Assembly: GCA_947650365.1 (NCBI GenBank) | Contig: OX393551.1 | Coordinates: 61,001,173 to 61,065,172, forward strand | Direction of reading: 5' to 3' | Length of the DNA: 64,000 bases | DNA from: Chamaelirium japonicum | Taxonomy: Eukaryota > Streptophyta > Magnoliopsida > Liliales > Melanthiaceae | Shown: in pieces, positions 49,960 through 64,000 of the stretch | How the letters are laid out: each line of letters begins with the position of its first letter | How positions within the stretch are numbered: position 1 is the first letter of the stretch | The notes under the pieces: model-generated | Database searches by the model: none | The model's input: the letters and a program-made list of their open reading frames with translations, nothing else | Told to the model about the DNA's origin: nothing | Program-made: the position numbers and the translations under genes

Positions 49960-52900
49960 TATTTCATTCGTATGATCCATTCTTACTCATTCGTACGATC
50001 CATTCTAATTCATTCGCACGATCCATTCTAATTCATTCATACGATCCATTCTATTTTATATGTACGATCCATTCTTTCTCATTCGTACGATCCATTCTAA
50101 TTAATTCGTATGAATGTATCCATTATAATTCATTCGTACGATCCATTCTAATTCATTCGCACGATCCATTCTTATTCATTCATACGATCCATTCTAATTC
50201 ATTCATATGATCCAGTCTAATTTATTCGCACAATCTATTCTAATTTATTCGTACGATCCATTCTAATTCATTAGCACGATCCATTCTAATTCATTCGTAC
50301 TATCCATTCTATTTCATTCGTACGATCGATTCTTACTCATTCGTACGATCCATTCTAATTCATTCGCACGAATGTATCCATTCTAATTCATTCGTACGAT
50401 CCATTCTAATTCATTTGCACGATCCATTCTAATTCATTTATACGATCCATTCTAATTCATTTATACGATCCATTCTAATTCGTTCGCACGAATGTATCCA
50501 TTCTAATTCATTCGTACGATCCATTCTAATTCATTCGCACAATCTATTCTAATTCATTCGTACGATCCATTCTAATTCATTCGCACGATCCATTCTAATT
50601 CATTCATTCAATCCATTCTAATTCTTTTGCACGAATGTATCCATTATAATTCATTCGTACGATCCATTCTAATTCATTCGTACGATCCATTCTAATTTCT
50701 TCGTACGATCCATTCTATTTCATTCATATGATCCATTCTAATTCCTTCGTACGATCCATTCTAATTCATTCCCATGAATGTATCCATTCTAATTCCTTCT
50801 TACGATTCATTCTAATTCATTCGTACGATCTATTCTTTCGTATGTATCCATTCTAATTCATTCATACGATCCATTCTAATTCATTCGCACGATCCATTCT
50901 AATTCATTCATACGATTCATTCTAATTCATTCATACGATCTATTCTAATTCAGTCGCACGATCCATTCTAATTCATTCATACAATCCATTCTAATTCATT
51001 CGTACGATCCATTCTAATACATTCGCACAATCAATTCTAATTTATTTGTACGATCCATCCTAATTCTTTAGCACGATCTATTCTAATTCATTCATATGAT
51101 CCATTCTATTTCATTCGTACGATCCATTCTTACTCATTCGTATGATCCATTCTAATTCATTCGCACGATCCATTATAATTCATTCATACGATCCATTCTA
51201 TTTCATTCGTACGATCCATTCTTACTCATTCGTACGATCCATTCTAATTGATTCGCACGAATGTATCCATTCTAATTCATTCGTACGATCCATTCTAATT
51301 CATTCGCACGATCCATTCTAATTCATTTGTATGATCCATTCTAATTCATTCGTACGATCCATTCTAATTCATTCGTACCATCCATTCTAATTCATTCGCA
51401 CGAATATATTATTTTAATTTATTCGTACGATCCATTGTTTCGCACAATCATACGTACGATCCATTCTAATTTATTCGTATGATCCATTCTGATTCTAATT
51501 CGTACGATCCATTCTAATTCTTTCGCACGAATGTATCCATTCTAATTCATTCGTACGATCCATTCAAATTCATTCGTACGATCAATTCTAATTCATTCAT
51601 ACAATCCATTCTAATTCTTTTACACGAATGTATCCATTCTAATTCATTCGTACGATCCATTTTAATTCCTTCGTAAGATCCATTCTAATTCCTTCGTACG
51701 ATCTATTCTAACTCCTTCGTATGATCCATTAAATTTCATTCGTATGATCCATTCTAATTCCTTCGTACGATCCATTCTAAATAATTCCCATGAATGTATC
51801 CATTCTAATTGATACGTACGAATCATTCAAATTCATTTATAAGATCCAATCTAATTCATTCATACGATCCATTTTAATTTATTCGAACGGATATATCCAT
51901 TTTAATTCATTCATACGATCCATTCTAATTCATTCGCACAATCTATTCTAATTCATTCGTACGATCCATTCAAATTCATTAGCACGATCCATTCTAATTC
52001 ATTCGTACGAACCATTCTATTTCATTCGTATGATCCATTCTAATTCATTCGCACGAATATATCCATTCTAATTCATTCGCACGATCCATTCTAATTCATT
52101 CATACGATCCATTCTAATTCATTCGTACGATACAATCTAATTCATTCGCACGATCCATTCTAATTCATTCATACGATCCATTCTAATTCATTCGGATGAA
52201 TATTTCCATTCTAATTCATTCGTATGATCCATTCTAATTCCTTCGTACGATCCATTTTAATTCCTTCGTATGATCCATTCTATTTCATTCTTATGATCCA
52301 TTCTAATTCCTTCGTACGATCCATTCTAATTCATTCCCTTGAATGTATCCATTCTAATTCATACGTACGATCCATTCTAATTCATTCATACAATCCAATC
52401 TAATTCATTCATACGATCCATTCTACTTAATTTGCACGAATGTATCCATTCTAATTCATTCATACGATCCATTCTAATTTATTCGCACAATCTATTCTAA
52501 TTCATTCGTACGATCCATTCTAACTCATTAGCACGATCCATTGTAATTCATTCGTACGATCCATTCTAATTCATTCGCACGATCCATTCTAATTCATTCG
52601 TACGGTCCATTCTAATTCATTCATACGATCCATTCTAATTCATTCATGCAATCCATTCTAATTCATTCTTATTCTTTCGCTTGATCTATTCTTATTCATT
52701 CGTATGATCCATTCAATCTAATTCATTCGCACGATCCAATCTAATTCATTCGCACAATCCATTCTAATTCATTCGTACAATCCATACTATTTCATTCGTA
52801 CGATCCATTCTTACTTATTCGTACGATCCATTCTAATTCATTCGCACGAATGTATCCTCATTCGCACGATTCATTCTAATTCATTTGCACGATCCATTCT

Positions 52901-53440
52901 AATTCATTCATACAATCCATTCTAATTCTTTTGCACGAATGTATCCCTTCTAATTCATTCGTACGATCCATTCTTATTCCTTCGTACGATCCATTCTAAT
53001 TCCTTCGTACGATCCATTCTAATTCCTTCGTACGATCCATTCTATTTCATTCGTATGATCCATTCTAATTCCTTCATACGATCTATTCTAATTCATTCGA
53101 CGATCCATTCTAATTCATTCATACAATCCATTCTAATTCTTTCGCACGAATGTATCCATTCTAATTCATTCGTACGATCCACCCTAATTCCTTCGTATGA
53201 TCCATTCTAATTCATTCGCACGAATGTATCCATTCTAATTCATTTATAAGATCCATTCGAATTCATTCATACGATCCATTCTAATTCATTCATATGATCC
53301 ATTCTAATTCATTCGCACGAATATAACCATTCTAATTCATTCGTACGATCCATTCTTATTCATTCGCACAATCTATTCTAATTCATTCCTACGATCCATT
53401 CTAATTCATTCGCACGATCCATTCTAATTCATTTGCGTGC
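49947..53440 (-). repeat. 23-bp satellite, reverse block R5
   Basis: Counterpart of 22090-22212 joined to 34789-37974, without element B. The pentamer CGATC at 50065-50069 is the uninterrupted site. The block ends at about 53440 with GCGTGCGTACAAAAG, the counterpart of the switch at 37974. Confidence 0.94.
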
Positions 53441-56400
53441 GTACAAAAGAATTAGAATAGATTGTGCGAATGAATTAGAATGGATACATTCGTGCGAATG
53501 AATTAGAATGGATACATTCGTGCGAATGAATTAGAATGGATAGTATGAATGAATTAGACTGGATCGTGCGAATAAATTAGAATGGATCGTACGAATGAAT
53601 TAGAATGGATCATGTGAATGAATTAGAATGGATCGTACGAATGAATTAGAATGGATACATTCGTCCGAATGAATTAGAATAGATCGTACAAATGAGTAAG
53701 AATGGATCGTACGAATGAAATAGAATGGGTCGTACGAATGAATTAGAATGAATCGTGCTAACGAATTGGAATGGATCGTACGAATGAATTAGAATAGATT
53801 GTGCGAATGAATTAGAATGGATCGTACGAATGAATTAGAATGGATACATTCGTGCGAATGAATTAGATTGGATTGTATGAATGAATTAGATTGGATCATA
53901 TTAATGAATTAGAATGGATCGTACGTATGAATTAGAATGGATACATTCATGGGCATGAATTAGAATGGATCGTACGAAGGAATTGGAATGGATCGTACGA
54001 AGGAATAAGAATGGATCTTATGAATGAATTAGAATGGATACATTCGTGCAAAAGAATTAGAATGAATTGTATGAATGAATTAGAATGGATCGTACAAATT
54101 AATTAGAATGGATCATGCGAATGAATTAGATGGACCGTACGAATGAATTAGAATAGATTGTGCGAATGAATTAGAATGGATCATACGAATGAATTAGAAT
54201 GGATACATTCGTGCGAATGAATTAGAATGGATCGTATGAATGAATTAGAATGGATCGTATGAATGAATTCGAATGGATCGTACGAATGAATTAGAATAGA
54301 TACATTCGTGCGAATGAATTTGAATGGATCATACGAAGGAATTGGGGTGGATCGTACGAATGAATTAGAATGGATACATTTGTGCGAAAGAATTAGAATG
54401 GATTGTATGAATGAATTAGAATGGATCGTATGAATGAATTAGAATGGATCGTGCGAATGAATTAGAATGGATCGTATGAATGAATTAGAATGGATCGTAC
54501 GAATGAATTAGACTGGATCGTGCGAATGAATTAGAATGGATCGAACGAATGAATTAGAATGGATTAATTCGTGCGAATGAATTAGAATGGATCGTACGAA
54601 TAAGTAAGAATGGATCGTACGAATGAAATAGAATGGATCGTACGAATGAATTAGAATGGATCGTGCTAATGTATTAGAATGGATCGTACGAATGAATTAG
54701 AATAGATTGTGCGAATGAATTAGAATGGATCGTACGAATGAATTAGAATGGATACATTCGTGCGAATGAATTAGAATGGATCGTATGAATGAATTAGATT
54801 GGATCGTATGAATGAATTAGAATGGATCGTACGTATGAATTAGAATGGATACATTCATGGGAATGAATTAGAATGGATCGTACGAAGGAATTAGAATGGA
54901 TCATACGAATAAAATAGAATGGATCGTACGAAGGAATTAGAATGGATCGTATGAAGGAATTATAATGGATCGTACGAAGGAATTAGAATGGATCGTACGA
55001 ATGAATTAGAATGGCTACATTCGTGCAAAAGAATTAGAATGGATTGTATGAATGAATTAGAATGGATCATGCAAATGAATTAGAATGGATCGTGCAAATG
55101 AATTAGAATGGATCGTACGAATGAATTATAATAGATTGTGCGAATGAATTAGAATGGATCGTACGAATAAATTGGAATGGATACATTCGTGCGAATGAAT
55201 TAGAATAGATCGTATGAATGAATTAGATTGGATCGTATGAATGAATTAGAATGGATCGTACGTATGAATTAGAATGGATACATTCATGGGAATGAATTAG
55301 AACGGATCGTACGAAGAAATTAGAATGGATCGTATGAAAGAATTAGAATGGATTGTACGAAGGAATTAGAATGGATCGTACGAATGAATTAGAATGGATA
55401 CATTCGTGCAAAAGAATTAGAATGGATTGTATGAATGAATTAGAATAGATCGTACAAATGAATTAGAATGGATCGTGCGAATGAATTAGAATGGATCATA
55501 CGAATGAATTAGAATCGATTGTGCGAATAAATTAGAATGGATCGTACGAATGAATTTGAATGGATACATTCGTGCGAATGAATTAGAATGGATCGTATGA
55601 ATGAATTAGAATAGCTCGTATGAATGAATTCGAATGGATCGTACGAATGAATTAGAATGGATACATTCGTGTGAATGAATTAGAATGGATCATACAAAGG
55701 AATTAGGGTGGATCGTACAAATGAATTAAAATGGATACATTCGTGCAAAAGAATTTGAATGGATTGTATGAATGAATTAGAGTGGATCGTATGAATGAAT
55801 TGGAATGGATCGTGCGAATGAATTAGAATGGATCGTGCGAATGAATTAGAATGGATGATATGAATGAATTAGAATGGATCGTGCGAATGAATTAGAATGG
55901 ATCTTATGAATGAATTAGAATGGATGCATTCGTGCGAATGAATTAGAATGGATCGTACGAATGAAATAGAATGGATCGTACGAATGAATTAGAATGGATC
56001 GTGCTAATGAACTAGAATGGATCGTACGAAGAAATTAGAATAGATTGTGCGAATGAATTAGAATGGATCGTACGAATGAATTAGAATGGATCGTATGAAT
56101 GAATTAGAATGGATCGTGCGAATGAATTAGAATGGATCGTACCAATGAATTAGTATCGATACATTCGTGCGAATGAATTAGAATGGATCGTACGAATGAG
56201 TAAGAATGGATCGTACGATTGAAATAGAATGGATAGTACGAATGAATGAGAATGGATCGTGCTAATGAATTAGAATGGATCGTACGAATGAATTAGAATA
56301 GATTATGCGAATAAATTAGAATGGATCGTACGAATGAATTAGAATGGATACCTTCGTGCGAATGAATTAGAATGGATCGTATGAATGAATTAGAATGGAT

Positions 56401-59400
56401 CGTATGAATGAATTAGAATGGATCGTGCGAATGAATTATAATGGATCGTACGAATGAATTAGAATGGATCGTATGAATGAATTAGAATGGATCATGCGAA
56501 TGAATTAGAATAGATTGTGCGAATGAATTAGAATGGAGCGTACGAATAAATTAGAATTGATACATTCGTGCGAATGAATTAGAATGGATCTTATGAATGA
56601 ATTAGATTGGATCGTATGAATGAAATAGAATGGATCGTAGGAAGGAATTATAATGGATCATACGATGGAATTATAATGGATCATACGAAGGAATTAGAAT
56701 GGATCGTATGAATGAATTAGAAGGGATACATTTGTGCAAAGGAATTAGAATGGATTGTATGAATGAATTAGAATGGATCGTGCAAATGAATTAGAATGGA
56801 TCGTGCGAATGAATTAGAATGGATCGTACGAATGAATTAGAATAGATTGTGCGAATGAATTAGAATGGATCGTACGAATGAATTAGAATGGATACATTCG
56901 TGCGAATGAATTAGAATGGATCGTATGAATGAATTAGAATGGATTGTATGAATGAATTCGAATGGATCGTACGAATGAATTAGAATGGATACATTCGTTC
57001 GAATGAATTAGAATGGATCATACGAAGGAATTAGGGTGGATCGTACGAATGAATTAGAATGGAAACATTTGTGCAAAAGAATTAGAATGAATTGTATGAA
57101 TGACTTAGAATGGATCATATAAATGAATTAGAATGGATCGTGCGAATGAATTAGAATGGATCGTACAAATGAATTAGAATGGATCGTATGAATGAATTAG
57201 AATAGATCGTGCAAATGAATTAGAATGGATCATACGAATGAATTAGAATGGATACATTCGTGTGAATGAATTAGAATGGATCATACGAATGAATTAGAAT
57301 GGATACATTTGTGCGAATGAATTAGAATGGATTGTATGAATGAATTAGAATCAATCGTATGAATGAATTAGAATGGATCGTGCGAATGAATTAGAATGGA
57401 TCGTACGAATGAATTAGAATGGATCGTGCTAATGAATTAGAATGGATCGTACGAATGAATTAGAATAGATTGTGCGAATGAATTAGAATAGATCGTACGA
57501 ATGAATTAGAATGGATCGTATGAATGAATTAGAATAGATCGTGCGAATGAATTAGAATGGATACATTCATGCGAATGAATTAGAATGGATCGTATGAATG
57601 AGTAAGAATGGATCGTACGAATGAAATGAATGGATCATACCAATGAATTAGAATGGATCGTGCTAATGAATTAGAATGGATCGTACGAATGAATTAGCAA
57701 AGATAGTGCGAATGAATTAGAATGGATCGTACGAATGAATTAGAATGGATACATTCATGCGAACGAATTAGAATGGATCGTATGAATGAATTAGATTGGA
57801 TCGTATGAATGAATTAGAATGGATCGTACGTATGAATTAGAATAGATAAATTCATGGGAATGAATTAGAATGGATCGTACGAAGGAATTAGAATGGATCA
57901 TACGAATGAAATAGACTGGATCGTGCGAATGAATTAGAATGGATCGTACGAATGAATTAGAATAGATTGTGCGAATGAATTAGAATGGATCATACGAATG
58001 AATTAGAATGGATACATTCGTGCGAATGAATTAGAATGGATCATATGAATGAATTAGAATAGATCGTATGAATGAATTCGAATGGATCGTACGAATGAAT
58101 TAGAATGGATACATTCGTGTGAATGTATTAGAATGGATCATACGAAGGAATTAGGGTGGATCGTACGAATGAATTAAAATGGATACATTCGTGCGAAAGA
58201 ATTGGAATGGATTGTATGAATGAATTAGAATGGATCGTATGAATGAATTAGAATGGATCGTACGAATGAATTAGAATAGATCGTACAAATGAATTAGAAT
58301 GGATCGTACGAATGAATTAGAATGGATCGTGCGAATGAATTAGAATGGATCGTACGAATGAATTAGAATGGATACATTCGTGCGAATGAATTAGAATGGA
58401 TCATTTGAATGAGTAAGAATGGATCGTATGAATGAAATAGAATGGATCGTACGAATGAATTAGAATGGATCGTGCTAATGAATTAGAATGGATCGTACGA
58501 ATGAATTAGAATAGATTGTGCGAATGAATTAGATTGGATCTTACGAATGAATTAAAATGGATCGTATGAATGAATTAGAATGGATCGTGCAAATTAATTA
58601 GAATGGATCGTACGAATGAATTAGATTGGATACATTCGTGCGAATGAATTAGAATGGATCGTACGAATGAGTAAGAATGGATCGTACGAATGAAATAGAA
58701 TGGATCGTACGAATGAATTAGAATGGATCGTACGAATGAATTAGAATAGATTGTGCGAATGTATTAGAATGGATCATACGAATGAATTAGAATGAATACA
58801 TTCGTGCGAATGAATTAGAATGGATCGTATGAATTAATTAGAATGGATCGTATGAATGAATTAGAATGGATCATGCGAATGAATTAGAATGGATCATACG
58901 AATGAATTAGAATGGATCGTGCGAATGAATTAGAATGGATACATTCGTGTGAATGAATAAGAATGGATCGTACGAATGAGTAAGAATGGATTGTACGAAT
59001 GAAATAGAATGGATCATACGAATGAATTAGAATAGATCGTGCTAATGAATTATAATGGATCGTACGAATGAATTAGAATAGATTGTGCGAATGAATTAGA
59101 ATGGATCGTACGAATGAATTAGAATGCATACATTCGTGTGAATGAATTAGAATAGATCGTATGAATGAATTAGAATGGATCGTTCGAGTGAATTAGAATG
59201 GATACATTCGTGCGAAAGAATTAGAATGGATTGTATAAATGAATTATAATAGATCGTATGAATGAATTAGAATGGATCGTGCGAATGAATTTGAATGGAT
59301 CGTACGAATGAATTAGAATGGATCGTATAAATAAATTAGAATGGATCGTGCGAATGAATTAGAATGGATCGTACGAATGAATTAGAATGGACACATTCGT

Positions 59401-62400
59401 GCGAATGAATTAGATTGTATCGTACGAATGAGTAAGAATGGATCGTACCAATGAAATAGAATGGATCGTTCAAATGAATTAGAATAGATCGTGCTAATGA
59501 ATTAGAATTGATCGTACGAATGAATTAGAATAGATTGTGCGAATGAATTAGAATGGATTGTATGAATAAATTAGAATGGATACATTCGTGCGAATGAATT
59601 AGAATGGATCGTATGAATGAATTAGAATGGATCGTGCGAATGAATTAGAATGGATCGTACAAATGAACTAGAATGGATCGTATGAATGAATTAGAATGGA
59701 TCATGCGAATGAATTAGAATGGATCGTACGAATGAATTAGAATGGATACATTCGTGCGAATGAAGTAGAATGGATCGTACGAATGAGTAAGAATGGATCG
59801 TACGAATGAAATAGAATAGATCGTACGAATGAATTAGAATGGATCATGCTAATGAATTTGAATGGATCGTACGAATGAAGTGGAATAGATTGTGCGAATG
59901 AATTAGAATGGATCGTACGAATGAATTAGAATGGATCGTATGAATGAATTAGAATGGATCGTGCAAAAGAATTAGAATGGATCGTAAGAATGAATTAGAA
60001 TGGATACATTCGTGCGAATGAATTAGAATGGATCGTACGAATGAGTAAGATTGGATCGTACGAATGAAATAGAATGGATCGTATGAATGAATTAGAATGG
60101 ATCGTGCTAATGAATTAGAATAGATCGTACGAATGAATTAGAATAGATTGTGCGAATGAATTAGAATGGTTCGTACGAATGAATTAGAATGGATACATTC
60201 GTGCGAATGAATTAGAATGGATCGAATGAATGAATTAGATTGGATCGTATGAATGAATTAGAATGGACCGTACGTACGAATTAGAATGGATAAATTCATG
60301 GGAATGAATTAGAATGGATCGTACGAACGAATTAGAATGGATCATACGAATGAAATAGAATGGATCGTACGAAAGAATTAGAATGGATCGTACGAAGGAG
60401 TTAGAATGGATACATTCGTGCAAAAGAATTAGAATGGATTGTATGAATGAATTAGAATGGATCGTGCAAATGAATTAGAATGGATCGTGCGAATGAATTA
60501 GAATGGATCTTTCGAATGAATTAGAATAGATTGTGCGAATGAATTAGAATGGATCGTACGAATGAATTAGAATGGATACATTCTTGCGAATGAATTATAA
60601 TGGATCGTATGAATGAATTAGAATGGATTGTCTGAATTAATTCGAATGGATCGAACGAATGAATTAGAATGGATATATTCGTGCGAATGAATTAGAATGG
60701 ATCATATGAAGGAATTAGGGTGGATCATATGAATGAATTAGAATGGATACATTCGTGCGAAAGAATTAGAAAGGATTGTATGAATGAATTAGAATGGATC
60801 GTATGAATGAATTAGAATGGATCGTGTGAATGAATTAGAATGGATCGTACGAATGAATTAGAATGGATTATATGAATGAATTAGAATGGATCGTGCGAAT
60901 GAATTACAATGGATCGTACGAATGAATTAGAATGGATACATTCGTGCAAATAAACTAGAATGGATCGTACGAATGAGTAAAAATGGATCGTACGAATGAA
61001 ATAGAATGGATCATACGAATGAATTAGAATGGATCGTACTAATGAATTAGAATGGATCGTACGAATGAATTAGAATAGATTGTGCGAATGAATTAGAATG
61101 GATCGTACGAATGAATTAGAATAGATCGTATGAATGAATTAGAATGGGTCGTGTAAATGAATTAGAATGGATCGTACGAATGAATTAGAATGGATACATT
61201 CGTGCGAATGAATTAGATTGGATCGTACGAATGAGTAAGAATGGATCGTTCCAACGAAATAGAATGGATCGCACGAATGAATTAGAATGGATCGTGCTAA
61301 TGAATTAGAGTGGATCATACGAATGAATTAGAATAGATTGTGTCAATGAATTAGAATGGATTGTACGAATGAATTATAATGGATACATTCGTGCGAATGA
61401 ATTAGAATGGATTGTATGAATGAATTAGAATGGATCATATGAATGAATTAGAATGGATCATGCGAATGAATTAGAATGGATCATACGAATAAATTAGATT
61501 AGATCGTATGAATAAATTAGAATGGATCGTGCGAAAGAATTAGAATGGATCGTACGAATGAATTAGAATGGATCGTACGAATGAAATAGAATGGATCGTA
61601 TGAATGAATTAGAATCGATCGTGATAATGTATTAGAATAGATCGTACGAATGAATTAGAATAGATTGTGCGACTGAATTAGAATGAATCGTACGTATGAA
61701 TTAGAATGGATACATTCATGCGAAGGAATTAGAATGGATCGTACGAATGGATCGTACGAAGGAATTAGAATGAATTAGAATGGATACATTCATGCTAATG
61801 AATTAGAATGGATCGTATGAATGAATTAGATTGGATCGTATGAATGAATTAAAATGGATCGTACGTATGAATTAGAATGGATACATTCATGAGAATGAAT
61901 TAGAATGGATCGAACGAAGGAATTAGAATGGATCATACGAAGGAATTAGAATGGATCGTATGAAGGATTTAGAATGGATCGTACGAATGAATTAGAATGG
62001 ATACATTCGTGCAAAAGAATTAGAATGGATTATATGAATGAATTAGAATGGATCGTACAAATGAATTATAATGGATGGTGCGAATGAATTAAAATGGATC
62101 GTATGAATGAATTAGAATAGATTGTGCGAATGAATTTGAATGGATCGTACGAATGAATTAGAATGGATACATTCGTGTGAATGAATTAGAATGGATCGTA
62201 TGAATGAATTAGAATGGATCGTATGAAAGAATTTGAATGGATCTTACGAATGAATTAGAATGGATACATTCATGCGAATGAATTAGAATGGATCATACGA
62301 AGGAATTCGGGTGGATCGTACGAATGAATTAGAATGGATACATTCGTGCAAAAGAATTAGAATGGATTGTATGAATGAATTATAATGGATCGTATGAACG

Positions 62401-64000
62401 AATTGGAATGGATCGTGCGAATGAATTAGAATGGATCGTACGAATGAATTAGAATGGATCGTATGAATGAATTAGAATAGATCGTGCGAATGAATTAGAA
62501 TGAATCGTACGAATGAATTAGAATGGATACATTCGTGCGAATGAATTAGAATGGATCGTATGAATGAGTAAGAATAGATCGTACGAATGAAATAGAATGG
62601 ATCGTATGAGTGAATTAGAATGGATCGTGCGAATGAATTAGATTGGATCGTGCGAATGAATTAGAATGGATCGTATGAATGAATTAGAATGGATACATTC
62701 GTACGTATAAATTAGAATGGATACATTCGTACGAATGAATTAGAATGGATCGTATGAATGAATTAGAATGGATCGTATGAATGAATTTGAATGGATCGTA
62801 CGAATGAATTAGAATGGATACATTCGTGCGAATGAATTAGAATGGATCATATGAAGGAATTAGGGTGGATCATACGAATGAATTAGAATGGATACATTCG
62901 TGCGAAAGAATTAGAATGGATTGTATGAATGAATTAGAATGGATCGTATGAATGAATTAGAATGGATCATGCGAATGAATTATAATGGATCATACGAATG
63001 AATTCGAATGGATCGTACGAATGAATTAGAATGGATCGTGCGAATGAATTAGAATGGATCGTACGAATGAATTAGAATGGATACATTCATGCGAATGAAT
63101 TAGAATGGATCGTACGAATGAGTAAGAATGGATCGTACGAATGAAATAGAATGGATCGTACGAATGAATTAGAATGGACCGTGCTAATGAATTAGAATGG
63201 ATCGTACGAATGAATTAGAATAGATTGTGCGAATGAATTAGAATAGATTGTACAAATGAATTAGAATGCATACATTCGTGCGAATGAATTAGAATGGATC
63301 GTATGAATGAATTAGATTGGATCGTATGAATGAATTAGAATGGATCGTACGTATGAATTAGAATGGATACATTCAAGGGAATGAATTAGAATGGATCGTA
63401 TGAAGGAATTAGAATGGATCATACGAATGAAATATAATGGATCGTACGAAGGAATTAGAATGGATCGTACGAAGGAATTAGAATGGATCGTACGAAGGAA
63501 TTAGAATGGATACATTAGTGCAAAAGAATTAGAATGGATTGTATGAATGAATTGGAATGGATCGTGCAAATGAATTAGAATGGATCGTGTAAATGAATTA
63601 GAATGGATCGTACGAATGAATTAGAATAGATTGTGCGAATGAATTAGAATGGATCATACGAATGAATTAGAATGGATACATTCATGCAAATGAATTAGAA
63701 TGGATCGTATGAATGAATTAAAATAGATCGTATAAATGAATTCGAATGGATCGTACGAATGAATTAGAATGGATACATTCATGCGAATGAATTAGAATGG
63801 ATCATACGAAGGAATTAGGGTGGAGCGTATGAATGAATTAGAATGGATACATTCGTGCGAAAGAATTGGAATGGATTGTATGAATGAATTAGAATGGATC
63901 GTATGAATGAATTAGAATGGATCGTGCGAATGAATTAGAATGGATCGTACGAATGAATTAGAATGGATCGTATGAATGAATTGGAATGGATCGTGCGAAT
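53441..64000 (+). repeat. 23-bp satellite, forward block F5, open at window end
   Basis: Forward monomers to the end of the window. The beginning parallels 37975 onward. The part near 60250-60400 parallels 47530-47690, sharing GATAAATTCATGGG next to CGTACGAACGAATTAG. No gene is visible; short open frames are satellite translations. Confidence 0.94.

Noticed and set aside
34789-64000. Telomere or interstitial telomeric repeat
   Set aside because: The unit is 23 bp with no TTTAGGG-type motif. I saw no telomeric runs.

Overview
The window looks like heterochromatin from a flowering-plant nuclear genome. It holds two large Ty3/gypsy LTR retrotransposons of the Tat lineage embedded in a very large short-period satellite array. 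The plant assignment rests on the Tat hallmarks (a second, archaeal-type RNase H, no chromodomain seen, and an extra gene on the opposite strand between pol and the 3' LTR), on plant-type TATA boxes and on GT-AG introns. I cannot name the species. I see no host single-copy gene, rRNA or tRNA gene.

Layout. Positions 1-9610 are element A, on the minus strand. Its 3' LTR lies left of the window; its 5' LTR is 8722-9610. From left to right it shows a plus-strand antisense gene (1-2007), a spacer with tandem repeats, then integrase, archaeal-type RNase H, RNase H, reverse transcriptase, protease and gag, a primer-binding site and the LTR. Positions 9611-22212 are satellite. Positions 22213-34788 are element B (12,576 bp, minus strand). 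It has both LTRs, PPT, PBS and near-perfect 5-bp target duplications, with the same gene order and its own antisense gene (23953-26792). Positions 34789-64000 are satellite again. Together the satellite fills about 41.8 kb, or 65% of the window.

Satellite. The basic unit is 23 bp (it contains GAATTAGAATGG followed by ATCGTACGAAT). A 28-bp form carries five extra bases. The array is cut into head-to-tail blocks that switch strand about ten times. The motif reads forward (F) at 11560-15492, 16600-22089, 37975-49285, 49378-49946 and 53441-64000. It reads reverse (R) at 9611-11559, 15493-16599, 22090-22212 with 34789-37974, 49286-49377 and 49947-53440. Rare variants show that blocks 22090-49946 (without element B) and 49947-64000 are tandem copies of a super-repeat of about 15.3 kb. 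The site homologous to the element B insertion is still empty at about 50065.

History inferred: amplification of the 23-mer, fold-back and tandem duplication into a 15-kb unit, then insertion of element B. The B LTRs differ by about 18 substitutions over about 1,035 bp by eye, so B is young. Both elements entered at the same phase of the satellite monomer, in R blocks and in the same orientation. Both gag-pol regions are decayed and are treated here as fossils.
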